DNA of 64,000 nucleotides, from NCBI RefSeq assembly GCF_040047665.1, contig NZ_CP157355.1, forward strand, positions 620,001 to 684,000, in the 5' to 3' direction. Below, in pieces: positions 17,201-25,420 of the stretch (its first letter is position 1; every line of letters starts with the position of its first letter). The notes under the pieces are model-generated. The model did no database searches. It saw only the letters and a list, made by a program, of their open reading frames with translations, and was not told the origin of the DNA. The stretch is from Chitinibacter sp. FCG-7. Its GTDB lineage: Bacteria; Pseudomonadota; Gammaproteobacteria; Burkholderiales; Chitinibacteraceae. Position numbers and translations under genes: made by a program.

Positions 17201-17853
17201 TAGAGCGGGCCATGTGCGAACAGCGGCGCTGGCAGCGCGAAATTTTTGAAAGCACGCTGGTGCAGCACCCCTTGCTGCGCCATGTGACACGGCGGCTGGT
17301 GTGGGGACTGTATGACGACAATGGCCTGCGGCAGACCTTCCGCGTGGCCGAGGATCTCAGCTACACCGACGCTGACGACAATGCCCTCACTCTGCCGGAC
17401 ATCGCCGTGATCGGCCTACCGCACCCACTGCAACTGGACGCCGCGACGCTGGCCGCCTTTGCCCAGCTGTTTGCCGATTACCAGATCCTGCAGCCGTTTG
17501 CCCAGCTCGCGCGCGAAGCGTTCCAGCCCGGCGACCCTGCCACCGCCTTGAGCCACGCACTGGACAAGGCGGTGCCGACCAAATCACTGCGCGGGCTGGA
17601 AAGCCGGGGCTGGGAAAAGGGCGACAACTTTAGCGGTGATATTGCTAGCTACCGGCGCCCACTAAATGGCAGTGGAGTGGCTACTCTGCGGTTCGATCCC
17701 CCCTACTCGCTGGCCGTCGCCGATAAAACCTTGCGTCATAAGCTGCATTCGCTGGAGCTACGCAATCCGGAGCAACAAGTCGTTGCAGTCGAACAATTGC
17801 CGCAGATTGTACAGAGTGAGCTCTTGCGAGATTTACAGTATCTGCAAAGCTAA
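14203..17853 (+). CDS. DUF4132 domain protein, paralogue of the preceding gene
   Basis: 1216 residues with a strong ribosome site (AAGGAG, eight bases upstream). It aligns with the preceding gene over nearly its whole length (for example VLVSPPWLNKKKAAIA, LEHLGxMLRFPTxEGxYPGIEQVK, LDFGPRQFxVGFDExLKP, RRW...HPLLRHVTRRLVWG) but lacks the N-terminal WGR domain. It carries instead an extra Thr/Ser/Gln/Pro-rich linker around residues 425-465. The length is close to the 1210 residues of E. coli YehI. Tandem duplication with domain loss is the simplest reading. No enzyme motif was recognised; it probably acts as a large scaffold or substrate adaptor for the downstream AAA+ module, which is inference from context only. 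Confidence 0.85.
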   Translation: MQRDDIGTAGNLSGNTPNGIAPWLKKNPVDLTKAMRAYALPNRANPGEPLQLDADTEWQAFAASLNPELNGRLVSEWVLTELDEATRSACEEAIARMQNRQREGSWQSEAVLFAVCCSQHIADYIGNAAALARYLLAQYGVLKALDMLIAAEQLHIDARQNYGAAFVQISANTSVIPRTVTINHDIQGTFNGYGRFAEGEWLFRTALAQASDDERQTAALQLQKAAALLHPLRRVLLALLLPEYTELGNSLVMDADKRYGTFGWLAAVSISTEARNRFVQQCLTYELNRYGLCYERVFASTVIQQHGIEAVPLLEPFIDNEGIADMLARIGTPEAIQALARHAADGGKAKVQRFAKACERWPLAAIAALASLLVDAGRHDKARYSAQLTPLLHNHAASVAVLQAWIEPVAWQVINEIQPELPQQAAKPHTEPSASSVTTQVKATAEPPAQAQSSDQSTQALTQTTPSSSMPPVLVSPPWLNKKKAAIAPLVLEMLPLEPVEYWEEGQRERVISVRQSNLDAVSKTPERLAEVLLGSFYGSQSAERMQQYQAFVEPARQAIAANDAASLCTAYLAYKASDLSRQTFPHSYCLLLLPEEMAQAVWPTLAAYDDFSDYFFMAKVGVKGLQGLLAAVERRTESGIAIAQHFGWAALAPAIAQAYLKMKTVRTSARNWLLKFPEHTVTGLLPAALGKTGSARDTATNVLRMLASQGHTELIQQVAARYDQSEVNLAVKSMLEADPLDCFPAKISKAPAFWQPQLCPRPLLLDGTPLPDSALEHLGTMLRFPTSEGVYPGIEQVKTACQRDSLAQFIWNVFLRWEQAGAPNKESWAFTALGLLGNDETIRQLVPLIRTWPTEGLLSRAQTGLDVLVRISSNYALLQLNGIAQEVKSKPLQQAAEQKMQELANNAGLTPDELAERITPDLGLDAAGGLDLDFGPRQFRVGFDEHLKPVVYNSDGVRLADLPKPNGSDNEYRAEQAQKQFKALKRDVKALADQTLKRLERAMCEQRRWQREIFESTLVQHPLLRHVTRRLVWGLYDDNGLRQTFRVAEDLSYTDADDNALTLPDIAVIGLPHPLQLDAATLAAFAQLFADYQILQPFAQLAREAFQPGDPATALSHALDKAVPTKSLRGLESRGWEKGDNFSGDIASYRRPLNGSGVATLRFDPPYSLAVADKTLRHKLHSLELRNPEQQVVAVEQLPQIVQSELLRDLQYLQS

Positions 17854-17881
17854 AAACTTTATACCGCATTTAAAAATGCCA

Positions 17882-17930
17882 ATGTATATGGCTACAGATC
17901 AATTAAAAATTGATCTGTAGCCATATACCC
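17882..17930. repeat. 49-bp palindromic element (intergenic, upstream of the MoxR gene)
   Basis: A perfect 21-bp inverted repeat: arms 17884-17904 and 17908-17928 (GTATATGGCTACAGATCAATT and its exact complement) with an AAA loop. It would fold into a very stable hairpin just before the ribosome-binding site of the MoxR gene. Confidence 0.9.
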
Positions 17931-17945
17931 ACCAAGGTAAACACC

Positions 17946-19037
17946 ATGACCGAACACCATCTGCAACGCCCGCCTGCTGAAATAAGCCATGCCGAAGAAT
18001 TGGCCCGTTTGCGCGAGCATGATCGTGATCCGCGCCCGCCGGGCTGGCTGCTCAGCCTCAATGCCGTGCGGCGTTTTATTCTGGGCGATGACCAGCTGGG
18101 CATTAGCCGCAAAATGGTGGCGCCAGTGGCGGCGATTGAGCGAATGCTGGTCACGCTGGCCACCGGGCGCGGGCTGATGCTGGTGGGCGAGCCGGGTACG
18201 GCCAAATCCATGCTGTCGGAATTGCTGGCCGCAGCCATTAGCGGCGATTCGGGGCTAACGATCCAGGGTGGCGCGTCGATTACCGAAGATCAGATCAAGT
18301 ATTCATGGAATTACGCGCTGCTGATCAATGAAGGCCCCAGCCCGCGTGCGCTGGTGCCCGCGCCGCTGTATCGGGGCATGCAACAGGGCAAGCTGGTGCG
18401 CTTTGAAGAAATGACGCGTGCGCCGCTGGAGGTGCAAGATTGCCTGCTGGGCATGCTGTCCGACCGGGTGATGACGGTGCCCGAGCTCAGTGGCGAGCAC
18501 GCCATGCTGTTTGCCCGTGCGGGGTTTAATATCATCGCCACCGCCAATACGCGCGACCGGGGGGTGAATGAAATGAGCGCGGCGCTCAAGCGCCGTTTTG
18601 ATTTTGAAACGGTATTTCCGATTATGGATTTCCAGCAGGAGCTCGAACTGGTCGCCAGCAAATCAGCCACGCTGCTGGCGCAAAGCGGCATCAGCGAGCG
18701 CGTTCCCGAGCCGGTGCTGGAATTGCTGGTCACCACCTTCCGCGATTTGCGCGCCAGCCTGCAGCAAGGCGCGGGTGGCGGCGAGATGGACAAACTCAAT
18801 GCCGTCATGTCGACCGCCGAGGCGGTAAATGTTGCGCATGCCGTTGGCGTTCGCGCATGGTTTCTGGCGCAGCGCAGCGGCACGCCGGCCGATCTGGTCG
18901 AGTGCATCGGCGGCACGGTGGTCAAGGATAACGAGGACGACCGCAATAAACTGCAGCGCTATTTCGAGCAAAAAGTCGCGCGGCGCGAGGGCGAACACTG
19001 GAAGGCGTATTACGAAGCGCGCCACCGTCTGCCATGA
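17946..19037 (+). CDS. yehL: MoxR-family AAA+ ATPase (YehL-like)
   Basis: 363 residues. Walker A GEPGTAKS at 81-88, a Walker B variant LVRFEEMTRA, sensor 1 IIATANTRD and arginine finger ALKRRFDFE are all visible, so it should be an active ATPase. MoxR ATPases work as chaperone-like remodellers with a VWA partner (RavA-ViaA, NorQ-NorD, CbbQ-CbbO); the partner here is the VWA gene at 21539. I start at ATG 17946, preceded by AAGGT; an upstream TTG frame begins inside the palindromic element. Its stop overlaps the next start (ATGA), so the two are translationally coupled. Confidence 0.93.
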   Translation: MTEHHLQRPPAEISHAEELARLREHDRDPRPPGWLLSLNAVRRFILGDDQLGISRKMVAPVAAIERMLVTLATGRGLMLVGEPGTAKSMLSELLAAAISGDSGLTIQGGASITEDQIKYSWNYALLINEGPSPRALVPAPLYRGMQQGKLVRFEEMTRAPLEVQDCLLGMLSDRVMTVPELSGEHAMLFARAGFNIIATANTRDRGVNEMSAALKRRFDFETVFPIMDFQQELELVASKSATLLAQSGISERVPEPVLELLVTTFRDLRASLQQGAGGGEMDKLNAVMSTAEAVNVAHAVGVRAWFLAQRSGTPADLVECIGGTVVKDNEDDRNKLQRYFEQKVARREGEHWKAYYEARHRLP

Positions 19038-21514
19038 GCGATGTCCTGCAAACGCCGCAAATCACTCGCCAGGCAGAATACGCAGCCAGCAGCACACAGG
19101 ATAGCAGCCGCAGCCGTGTCGAGATCATTGGCGTGCGCCATCACAGCCCGGCCTGCGCGCGGCTGGTGGCGCAACGCATCCGGGATAGCCGCCCGGACTG
19201 GGTGCTGATCGAAGGCCCGGCCGATTTCAACCCACGGCTGGACGAGCTGTTTCTGCCGCATACCTTACCGCTGGCGATTTACAGTTTTTGCTCGGCGGGC
19301 GAGCTGCTGCACCGCGCCTTATGGTCGCCCTTTGCCGATTATTCGCCCGAATGGCAGGCGCTGCAGGTCGGGCGCGAATGCGGTGCACAGCTGGCTTTTA
19401 TCGACTTGCCCGCCTGGCACGATGCTTTTGCTGACATTAGCAACCGCTACGCCGATGTGAACGACAGCGAACAGGAGCGTTTAGCCAGCGCCTACGAGGC
19501 CGAGCTGGGGCGGCAGCTGGGCATCGAAGGGCGCGATGCGCTGTGGGACCATCTGTTTGAATCGAGCACCAGTTCAAGCAGCGATCTGGCCGAGCTATCG
19601 GCGCGACTCAGGCAGTATTTCATCAATCTACGCGGCACTGATCCGGGCTCGGCCAGCAATCAGGCACGGGAACAGATGATGGCGCGCTGGATCGCCTGGG
19701 CAGCCCAGCAAGGGCAGGAAGGGCAGCAGCAAAACCGGGTGCTGGTGGTGTGCGGCGGCTATCACGCGCCAATGTTGGCGCAACTCTGGCCCAGCATCGA
19801 GCCCGACATCCGGCAAGACAGCGCAGCCCCGGCCACGCCCGACCTGCATGAGAGCATAGCTGGGGTATCAGACGGTAGCATAGCTAGTACCGTTGCTACA
19901 GGCTCATACCTGCTGCCGTATACCGGCAAACGGCTGGATGCTTTTCATGGCTACGCCTCCGGCATGCCCTCGCCCGCCTTCCAACAGGCAGTGTGGGAGA
20001 GCGGCCTGCAGCAGGCTGGCACGCAATTATTGCAAGGCATGATGCAGCGGCTGCGCCAGAAAAAACTGCCCGCCTCCACCGCCGATCTGCTCGCCATTCA
20101 TGTGCGCACGCAGGCCTTAGCGCGGCTGCGCGGCCATGTGCAGCCGCTGCGCAATGACTGGCTGGATGCGCTGGCGGGCTCGCTGGTGCGCGACGCGCTC
20201 GATGCGCCGCTGCCGTGGACGTATCGCGGCCCGCTGCGGCGCGGCACCGACCCGGTGCTGGTTGAAATCATGGACGTACTAGCTGGCGATCAGGCCGGAC
20301 AACTCGCCCCCGGCACGCCGCTGCCCGCGCTGCTGCACGCCGTGAGCAGCGAATTGCTCGCGCTCGATTTGCAGCCGCCGTTCAGCGAAAGCCGCAATAT
20401 CACACTGGCCTTGCTCGACGAGGCCGACCGTGGCAAAAGCCGCGTGCTGCATCGGCTGGCCATTTTGCAGATTCCCGGCTTTAAGCGGCTCAGCGGCCCG
20501 AACTGGGCGATGTCGGGCGAACGCAGCGAACAATGGCAGCTCAGCCACCCGCTGGAGCAGCAAGCCGCCTTGATCGAAGCCGCCATTTATGGCGCTACGC
20601 TGGCCGATGCGGCCATCGCCAGGCTGGCCGAACAGCTGGCGCACAGCCACGGCGCCAGCGCGCTGGCGCAACTATTAAACCGTGCCGCCCAAGCCGGTCT
20701 ACCCGCGTTCAGCCCCGGCCTGCTCAGCCGCCTGCACGAAGCCATCAGCAGCGAAAGCCGTTTTGAGGTGCTGGGCCAGCCGCTGGCGATCACGCACGGC
20801 CTGTACCGCCACGGCCACGAGCTGGGCATGGCCGACGCGCCCGCCTTGCTTGAATTACTTCAGCTCACACTCGATCGCCTGCTGTGGCTGGCCGAAGTCC
20901 ACGGCAGCGTCAGCGCGCAAGACAGCAATGCGCATCTGGCCGCCTGGCAAGCGCTGCGCCTGCTCTTGCGCGATGCCCAAGCCAGCACCGGTCTGCCGCT
21001 GGGCGAGCTGCCGATCACCCGAGCCTTGGCCGTCTGCCAGCGCAAAGCCCGCCATCCGCAAGCCGCGCCACTGAGCCGGGGCGCTGCACTGGGCTGCCTG
21101 CTCAGCGTGGCGCATGACGATCAGCAGCAAGCCGACGACATCCATAGCGCCATCGCCCTGCTCTCTGCCCTGCCACCTGCTGCACTGGGCGACGCACTGC
21201 AGGGGCTGCTGGCGCTGGCAAGGCACGAGCTGATCCACGTTCCAGCCTTTATCGCCACACTGAGGCAGCTGGTCAGCGCGCTGGACGAAGCCGACTTCAT
21301 CCAGGCCCTCCCCGCCCTACGCGCCGCCTTCGCCTGGCTACCCAGCTTCGAGCGCGGCGAACTGGCGCAGCAGATTCTGCACCTGCTCGGCAGCACAGCC
21401 AGCCCCCGCACCCTCACCGCCCCGCTCACCGGGCTGGACGCCGAAACACTGGCACGCCACAGTTGGCGTGAGAAGCAGGCAGTGGCCGTGCTTGGAAGCT
21501 GGGGCTTAAAATGA
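19034..21514 (+). CDS. yehM: DUF5682 family protein (YehM-like)
   Basis: 826 residues, start overlapping the MoxR stop by four bases. The N-terminus has the family hallmark GVRHHSPACA (about residues 36-45) followed by VLIEGPADF and a later VVCGGYHAPML. The His-His pair and 'IEGPxD' segment recall the metal-binding fold of TIKI/TraB and ChaN/EreA-type proteins; I treat this as a weak resemblance. The C-terminal half is helical and Leu/Ala-rich. A Ser/Thr-rich stretch at about residues 277-293 is encoded by a candidate 49-bp element. In E. coli the equivalent gene lies between yehL and yehP. Biochemical role unknown. Confidence 0.85.
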   Translation: MSDVLQTPQITRQAEYAASSTQDSSRSRVEIIGVRHHSPACARLVAQRIRDSRPDWVLIEGPADFNPRLDELFLPHTLPLAIYSFCSAGELLHRALWSPFADYSPEWQALQVGRECGAQLAFIDLPAWHDAFADISNRYADVNDSEQERLASAYEAELGRQLGIEGRDALWDHLFESSTSSSSDLAELSARLRQYFINLRGTDPGSASNQAREQMMARWIAWAAQQGQEGQQQNRVLVVCGGYHAPMLAQLWPSIEPDIRQDSAAPATPDLHESIAGVSDGSIASTVATGSYLLPYTGKRLDAFHGYASGMPSPAFQQAVWESGLQQAGTQLLQGMMQRLRQKKLPASTADLLAIHVRTQALARLRGHVQPLRNDWLDALAGSLVRDALDAPLPWTYRGPLRRGTDPVLVEIMDVLAGDQAGQLAPGTPLPALLHAVSSELLALDLQPPFSESRNITLALLDEADRGKSRVLHRLAILQIPGFKRLSGPNWAMSGERSEQWQLSHPLEQQAALIEAAIYGATLADAAIARLAEQLAHSHGASALAQLLNRAAQAGLPAFSPGLLSRLHEAISSESRFEVLGQPLAITHGLYRHGHELGMADAPALLELLQLTLDRLLWLAEVHGSVSAQDSNAHLAAWQALRLLLRDAQASTGLPLGELPITRALAVCQRKARHPQAAPLSRGAALGCLLSVAHDDQQQADDIHSAIALLSALPPAALGDALQGLLALARHELIHVPAFIATLRQLVSALDEADFIQALPALRAAFAWLPSFERGELAQQILHLLGSTASPRTLTAPLTGLDAETLARHSWREKQAVAVLGSWGLK
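19863..19911. repeat. 49-bp palindromic element, in-frame copy inside the DUF5682 gene
   Basis: Starts GGGTATCAGACGGTAGC and ends GCTACAGGCTCATACCT, 49 bp. The inner GGTAGC/GCTACAGG blocks match the GTAG/CTACAG positions of other copies. It encodes a low-complexity Ser/Thr/Ala stretch. Confidence 0.6.
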
Positions 21515-21522
21515 ATACTGTA

Positions 21523-21571
21523 GGGTATAGCCAGCAATATGAATAAAAATAAGACCTTTATCGATATACCT
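21523..21571. repeat. 49-bp palindromic element overlapping the start of the VWA gene
   Basis: GGGTATAGCCAGCAATATG at the left and ATCGATATACCT at the right. The start codon of the VWA gene (21539) and its first 11 codons lie inside it. Arms are diverged except at the ends. Confidence 0.55.
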
Positions 21572-22678
21572 AGCGATACTCAGCGCTGGCGCTTGCTCTT
21601 GGGCGAGGCGGCGCAGCCGAGTCTGGGCGCGCTGACTGGCGATGCACTGGCGGCTGACGCGGCGCTGGAGTGGCTGTACGGGCGCGACCCGGAGCTGGCG
21701 CAGCGGGGCGAGCGGCGCGGTGGGCAGGAGGCTAGCCAGCTCACCACCCCGGACTGGGTCAATGCCATCCACCAACTGTTTCCGCAAGAAGTGATCGAGC
21801 GGCTGGAGCGCGATGCGGTTGAGCGTTTCGGCATCGACGAGGTGGTAACCAATCTGGAGGTGCTCGAACGGATCGAGCCTTCGGAGAGCCTGTTGCGTGC
21901 GGTGTTGCACACCAAGCATCTGATGAATCCGCAGGTGCTCGCAGCAGCGCGCAAGCTGGTGGCCGAGGTGGTGCGGCGCATTATGGACAAGCTGGCGCGT
22001 GAAGTGCGGCAAAGCTTTTCCGGCACGCGCGATCGGCGTCGACCTTCGCGTATCCGCGTGGCGAGTAATTTCGATTTCAAGCGCACGGTGCGCGCCAATT
22101 TGCACCGCTGGCACCCCGAGCGGCAAAAGTTGTATATCGAAACGCCACTGTTTATCAGCCGCAGCAAGCGGCATACCGAGCGCTGGGATATTGTGCTGCT
22201 GGTCGATCAAAGTGGCTCGATGGTCGACTCGGTGATCCATGCCGCGGTGATGGCCGCCTGCCTGTGGCAGCTGCCGGGTATGACGACTCATCTGGTGGCG
22301 TTTGATACCGCCGTGGTGGATCTCACTCGCGATGTGAGCGATCCGGTTGAGCTGCTGATGAAAGTGCAGTTGGGTGGCGGCACCGATATTGCCAAGGCGG
22401 TGGGCTATGCCCAGGGGCTGATTCACAATCCGCGCCGCAGCATGGTGGTGCTGATCAGCGATTTTTACGAGGGCGGCAGCGAATACGAGTTGATTCGCCG
22501 CACCCGCCAGCTGTGTGCAGCGGGCGTTAAAGTACTGGGGCTGGCCGCGCTGGATTCGGCCGCCAAGCCCAATTACGACCGCGAGCTGGCGCAAAAACTG
22601 GTGAACGCCGGGGCCCAGATTGGCGCAATGACGCCGGGCGAGCTGGCCGCGTGGCTGGCTGGACAGGTACAACAATGA
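21539..22678 (+). CDS. yehP: VWA domain protein with intact MIDAS (YehP-like)
   Basis: 379 residues, matching E. coli YehP in length and in the conserved string HTKHLMNP. The C-terminal half is a von Willebrand A domain with the full metal-ion adhesion site: DQSGSM at 223-228, Thr in GGGTD and Asp in ISDFYEGG. An N-terminal helical region of about 200 residues precedes it. VWA proteins of this kind are the partners of MoxR ATPases and transmit ATP-driven remodelling to a target. The start codon lies inside a 49-bp palindromic element and has no clear ribosome-binding site. The stop overlaps the next gene (ATGA). Confidence 0.92.
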   Translation: MNKNKTFIDIPSDTQRWRLLLGEAAQPSLGALTGDALAADAALEWLYGRDPELAQRGERRGGQEASQLTTPDWVNAIHQLFPQEVIERLERDAVERFGIDEVVTNLEVLERIEPSESLLRAVLHTKHLMNPQVLAAARKLVAEVVRRIMDKLAREVRQSFSGTRDRRRPSRIRVASNFDFKRTVRANLHRWHPERQKLYIETPLFISRSKRHTERWDIVLLVDQSGSMVDSVIHAAVMAACLWQLPGMTTHLVAFDTAVVDLTRDVSDPVELLMKVQLGGGTDIAKAVGYAQGLIHNPRRSMVVLISDFYEGGSEYELIRRTRQLCAAGVKVLGLAALDSAAKPNYDRELAQKLVNAGAQIGAMTPGELAAWLAGQVQQ

Positions 22679-24798
22679 ACACACTACTGACACTGCGCCC
22701 TGATTTGCTCTCGCTCAGCGACGAAGCGCTGATTGCGCTCAGCAACGCGGGTTTTGTAAAAAAAGCGCACAAGGAGCTGCAGGATGGCAAAGCGCCAGCG
22801 CTCACTGCAAGCGACGATGGCGCGCTGATTGCCCACTACGCCGACGGCCATATCACCACGCTGGCGGCAGGCGGCGGGCTGCGCGACGCCCGCTGCAGCT
22901 GCCCGGCCAGCGGACTGTGTCGCCATCGCGTTACGCTGGTGCTGGCCTACCGGCATCTGGCTAGCAGCTCGAGTGGCGAGCCTGCCAGCCCCTCCGCAAC
23001 CGCAGTAGCAAGCCCGGCAACTGACTCTGCGGCCAACGCAGCTGCAAACACATCGACAAACACATCAGCAGACGCATCAATCAGCGAGGAGCGCGCCTGG
23101 AGTCCGGCGCTGTTTGCTGATGAGATGGCCAAGCTGCCTGCCGCCATTTTGCAACGCACCCAAAAGCTGGCCGACGCCGGTACGGTGCTGCGCCTGAGCA
23201 GCTGGCAAGCCAATCATCCACACCCGTCGGCGCAATTGCCGATGTGCTCGGTGCGCTTTTTCTCGCGGCACAGCCTGAATCACGCCCGCTGTGATTGCAT
23301 CCAGAGCCAGATGTGCGAACACATCGCGCTGGCGGTGATGGCCTTTGCGCAAGCACCTGCCGAGGGCTGGACCCAGCTCAATCTGGCCGTACAGGGCGCG
23401 GCAGAACATGCGCTGCTGATGCAATCGCCAGCAGCGCAGCAGCTGGGTGAATCGCTGCAGCAGCTGGCGTTGCAACTCTGGCAGGATGGTAGCAGCCAGC
23501 CTTTGAGCAATCTGGCCGCCAGCTTTACCCGCGCCCGGCAGCAGGCAGAACAGCTGGGCTGGCGCTGGCTGATTGATGGTCTGGCCCAATTGCAGCAAGC
23601 CTTGCACGATCAGCTGGCGCGCTCAAGCCGGGCCAGCGCCACGCGCGAGCTGCGCCTGCTGTGCGAGCTGATCGCCCGCTGGCAATCAGCCAGCTATCTG
23701 GAAGGCCAGTCAGCCAGCTACCTGGACGGCCAAGCTGCCAGCGGTCAGGCTGGACAAGTCCCCCGCCCGCCCGCCGATCTGCTTGGCGTCGGCGTCAAGG
23801 GCGAAGTGGCGCTAGAGCATCTGCGCCTGGTCGGGCTGGGTGCCCAGTGGAGCGACGACGAACAGCAGGAACAAGCCCAGCTGATTTTCACCGACCCAGA
23901 TACGCAGGCGGTGCTGGTGATCGAAAAACAATGGGAAAAAACACCCGACAGCGCCACACCGCTGTGGCAGCGGCGCTATCTGGGGCACTCGCTGGCCCGG
24001 CTGGCGCAAAGCCAGATTGTGACCCGCTCGGCCAAACGCTTTGCCAACGGCGCGCTGGCGATTGGCGGCACGGCCAAACAAAGCAATGTGCTGCCGCTCA
24101 CCCCGGCAGCATGGCTGCAGCTGGCCGCACCGCTCAGGCAGCCGGACGCGGCCAGCCTGCTCGCCCACCTGCAAGCGGCCGATCCGGAATTTGTCCGCCC
24201 GCGCCAGCTGCTGGAACACCTGCATCTGCTCCCGATTAATTCCGTGCTCAATTGGGGCTGGGACGGCGCTCGCCAGTCTCTACAGGCCCAATTGCTATGC
24301 GGTGATGGCGATCAGCCGCGGGTCTGGCTGAAATTGGCGCATCAGCGCAGCGCGCCGCATGCGGTGGACACACTCGCCACGCTATTGAGTCAAGAAGTGC
24401 CCACCATGCTGTGCGGGCATTTCAGCCTGCGCGATGGCGAGCTGCAAGTCACGCCGCTGAGTCTGGCCGTGGACAACCGCGTGATTGCACTGCACGGCGA
24501 GCCAACACCCGCCATCGCCCTGCCCGACGGGCCCGCACACAGCGCATCGCCACTGGCGCAGCAACTGGACGAGCTGGAGCAATTGCTCGGCCGCTTTTTG
24601 CGGCAGGGCTTGCGGCATCAGGGCCAGAGCGCCCGCCAGCAAGCCCGGCGGGTGCAGGCGCAATTGACCGAGCTGGGCATGCCAACACTCGCCGAGCGGC
24701 TGGACGAGGTGCTGCAGCAGCTAGCGGGCGCGCACACCAGCTCATTGGCCAACTCGCTGGCACAGCTGTACTGGCTGGGCCAGCTATGCGCGCGGTAG
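22675..24798 (+). CDS. yehQ: SWIM zinc-finger protein (YehQ-like)
   Basis: 707 residues, coupled to the VWA gene by an ATGA overlap. Two SWIM-type zinc sites are visible: Cys74, Cys76, Cys82, His84 (CSCPASGLCRH) and Cys206, Cys208, Cys214, His216 (CDCIQSQMCEH). Both follow the C-x-C-x(n)-C-x-H rule. SWIM domains bind nucleic acids or proteins. Between them is an Ala/Ser/Thr-rich linker, and around residues 340-360 an eight-residue unit (ASYLEGQS/ASYLDGQA) is repeated. It closes the six-gene block. The likely role is target recognition for the MoxR-VWA machine, which is inference. Confidence 0.87.
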   Translation: MNTLLTLRPDLLSLSDEALIALSNAGFVKKAHKELQDGKAPALTASDDGALIAHYADGHITTLAAGGGLRDARCSCPASGLCRHRVTLVLAYRHLASSSSGEPASPSATAVASPATDSAANAAANTSTNTSADASISEERAWSPALFADEMAKLPAAILQRTQKLADAGTVLRLSSWQANHPHPSAQLPMCSVRFFSRHSLNHARCDCIQSQMCEHIALAVMAFAQAPAEGWTQLNLAVQGAAEHALLMQSPAAQQLGESLQQLALQLWQDGSSQPLSNLAASFTRARQQAEQLGWRWLIDGLAQLQQALHDQLARSSRASATRELRLLCELIARWQSASYLEGQSASYLDGQAASGQAGQVPRPPADLLGVGVKGEVALEHLRLVGLGAQWSDDEQQEQAQLIFTDPDTQAVLVIEKQWEKTPDSATPLWQRRYLGHSLARLAQSQIVTRSAKRFANGALAIGGTAKQSNVLPLTPAAWLQLAAPLRQPDAASLLAHLQAADPEFVRPRQLLEHLHLLPINSVLNWGWDGARQSLQAQLLCGDGDQPRVWLKLAHQRSAPHAVDTLATLLSQEVPTMLCGHFSLRDGELQVTPLSLAVDNRVIALHGEPTPAIALPDGPAHSASPLAQQLDELEQLLGRFLRQGLRHQGQSARQQARRVQAQLTELGMPTLAERLDEVLQQLAGAHTSSLANSLAQLYWLGQLCAR

Positions 24799-24817
24799 TG
24801 TGACGAGGACTAAATAT

Positions 24818-25420
24818 TTAGGGCAGCAGCTGCAACAAGCGCGCTTGTTCGAGTAATTGAATGGCATTGCTCACCTTGAGCTTGCCCATCAGGTTTTCGC
24901 GGTGTTTGTCGACCGTGCGCACTGAAATCACCAACCGGGCGGCGATCTGCTGGCTGGACTGCCCCGCAGCGATGGCCTGCAGAATCTGGAATTCGCGCGG
25001 CGTTAGCGCCACTGCCGCACTGCCCAGTCGCAGCTTGGCCGCCGGGCTGAGGTAACGCTCACCGGCGGCAACGCGGGCGATCCCCGCGAGCAGCTCGGCT
25101 CCTGCGCCCTCCTTGAGCATCAGGCCATCAGCACCGGCATCGAGCAATTGTTGCAGCACCACGCCCGACTGCACGCCGGTCAGCACGATAATGCGCAGCG
25201 CCGGGTAGCGCTGCTTGAGCCAGGCCAGCACGGCGGCACTGTCGTCGCCGGGCATCTGGTAATCCATCAGCACCATATCGGGCTCGTGCTGCTGCACTTG
25301 CTGTTTCAGCGCGCTAGCGTCGCCCGCTTCAGCGACGATGCTAAAATCGGCGTTTTGCGCGAGCAGGAATTTAAGTCCCTCGCGAAACAGAATATGATCG
25401 TCGGCAAGGATAAAACGCAT
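24818..25420 (-). CDS. NarL/LuxR-family response regulator
   Basis: 200 residues. The receiver shows Asp7-Asp8 (ADDH), phospho-acceptor Asp53 (LMDYQ) and the conserved Lys in LKEGAGAE. A LuxR-type helix-turn-helix follows (LTPREFQILQAIAAGQSSQQIAARL...SVRTVDKH). The partner kinase is the divergent gene at 25419; the two start codons overlap by two bases, so there is no separate intergenic promoter region. The 3' end faces the SWIM gene at 19 bases. Target genes are not evident. Confidence 0.92.
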   Translation of the reverse strand: MRFILADDHILFREGLKFLLAQNADFSIVAEAGDASALKQQVQQHEPDMVLMDYQMPGDDSAAVLAWLKQRYPALRIIVLTGVQSGVVLQQLLDAGADGLMLKEGAGAELLAGIARVAAGERYLSPAAKLRLGSAAVALTPREFQILQAIAAGQSSQQIAARLVISVRTVDKHRENLMGKLKVSNAIQLLEQARLLQLLP

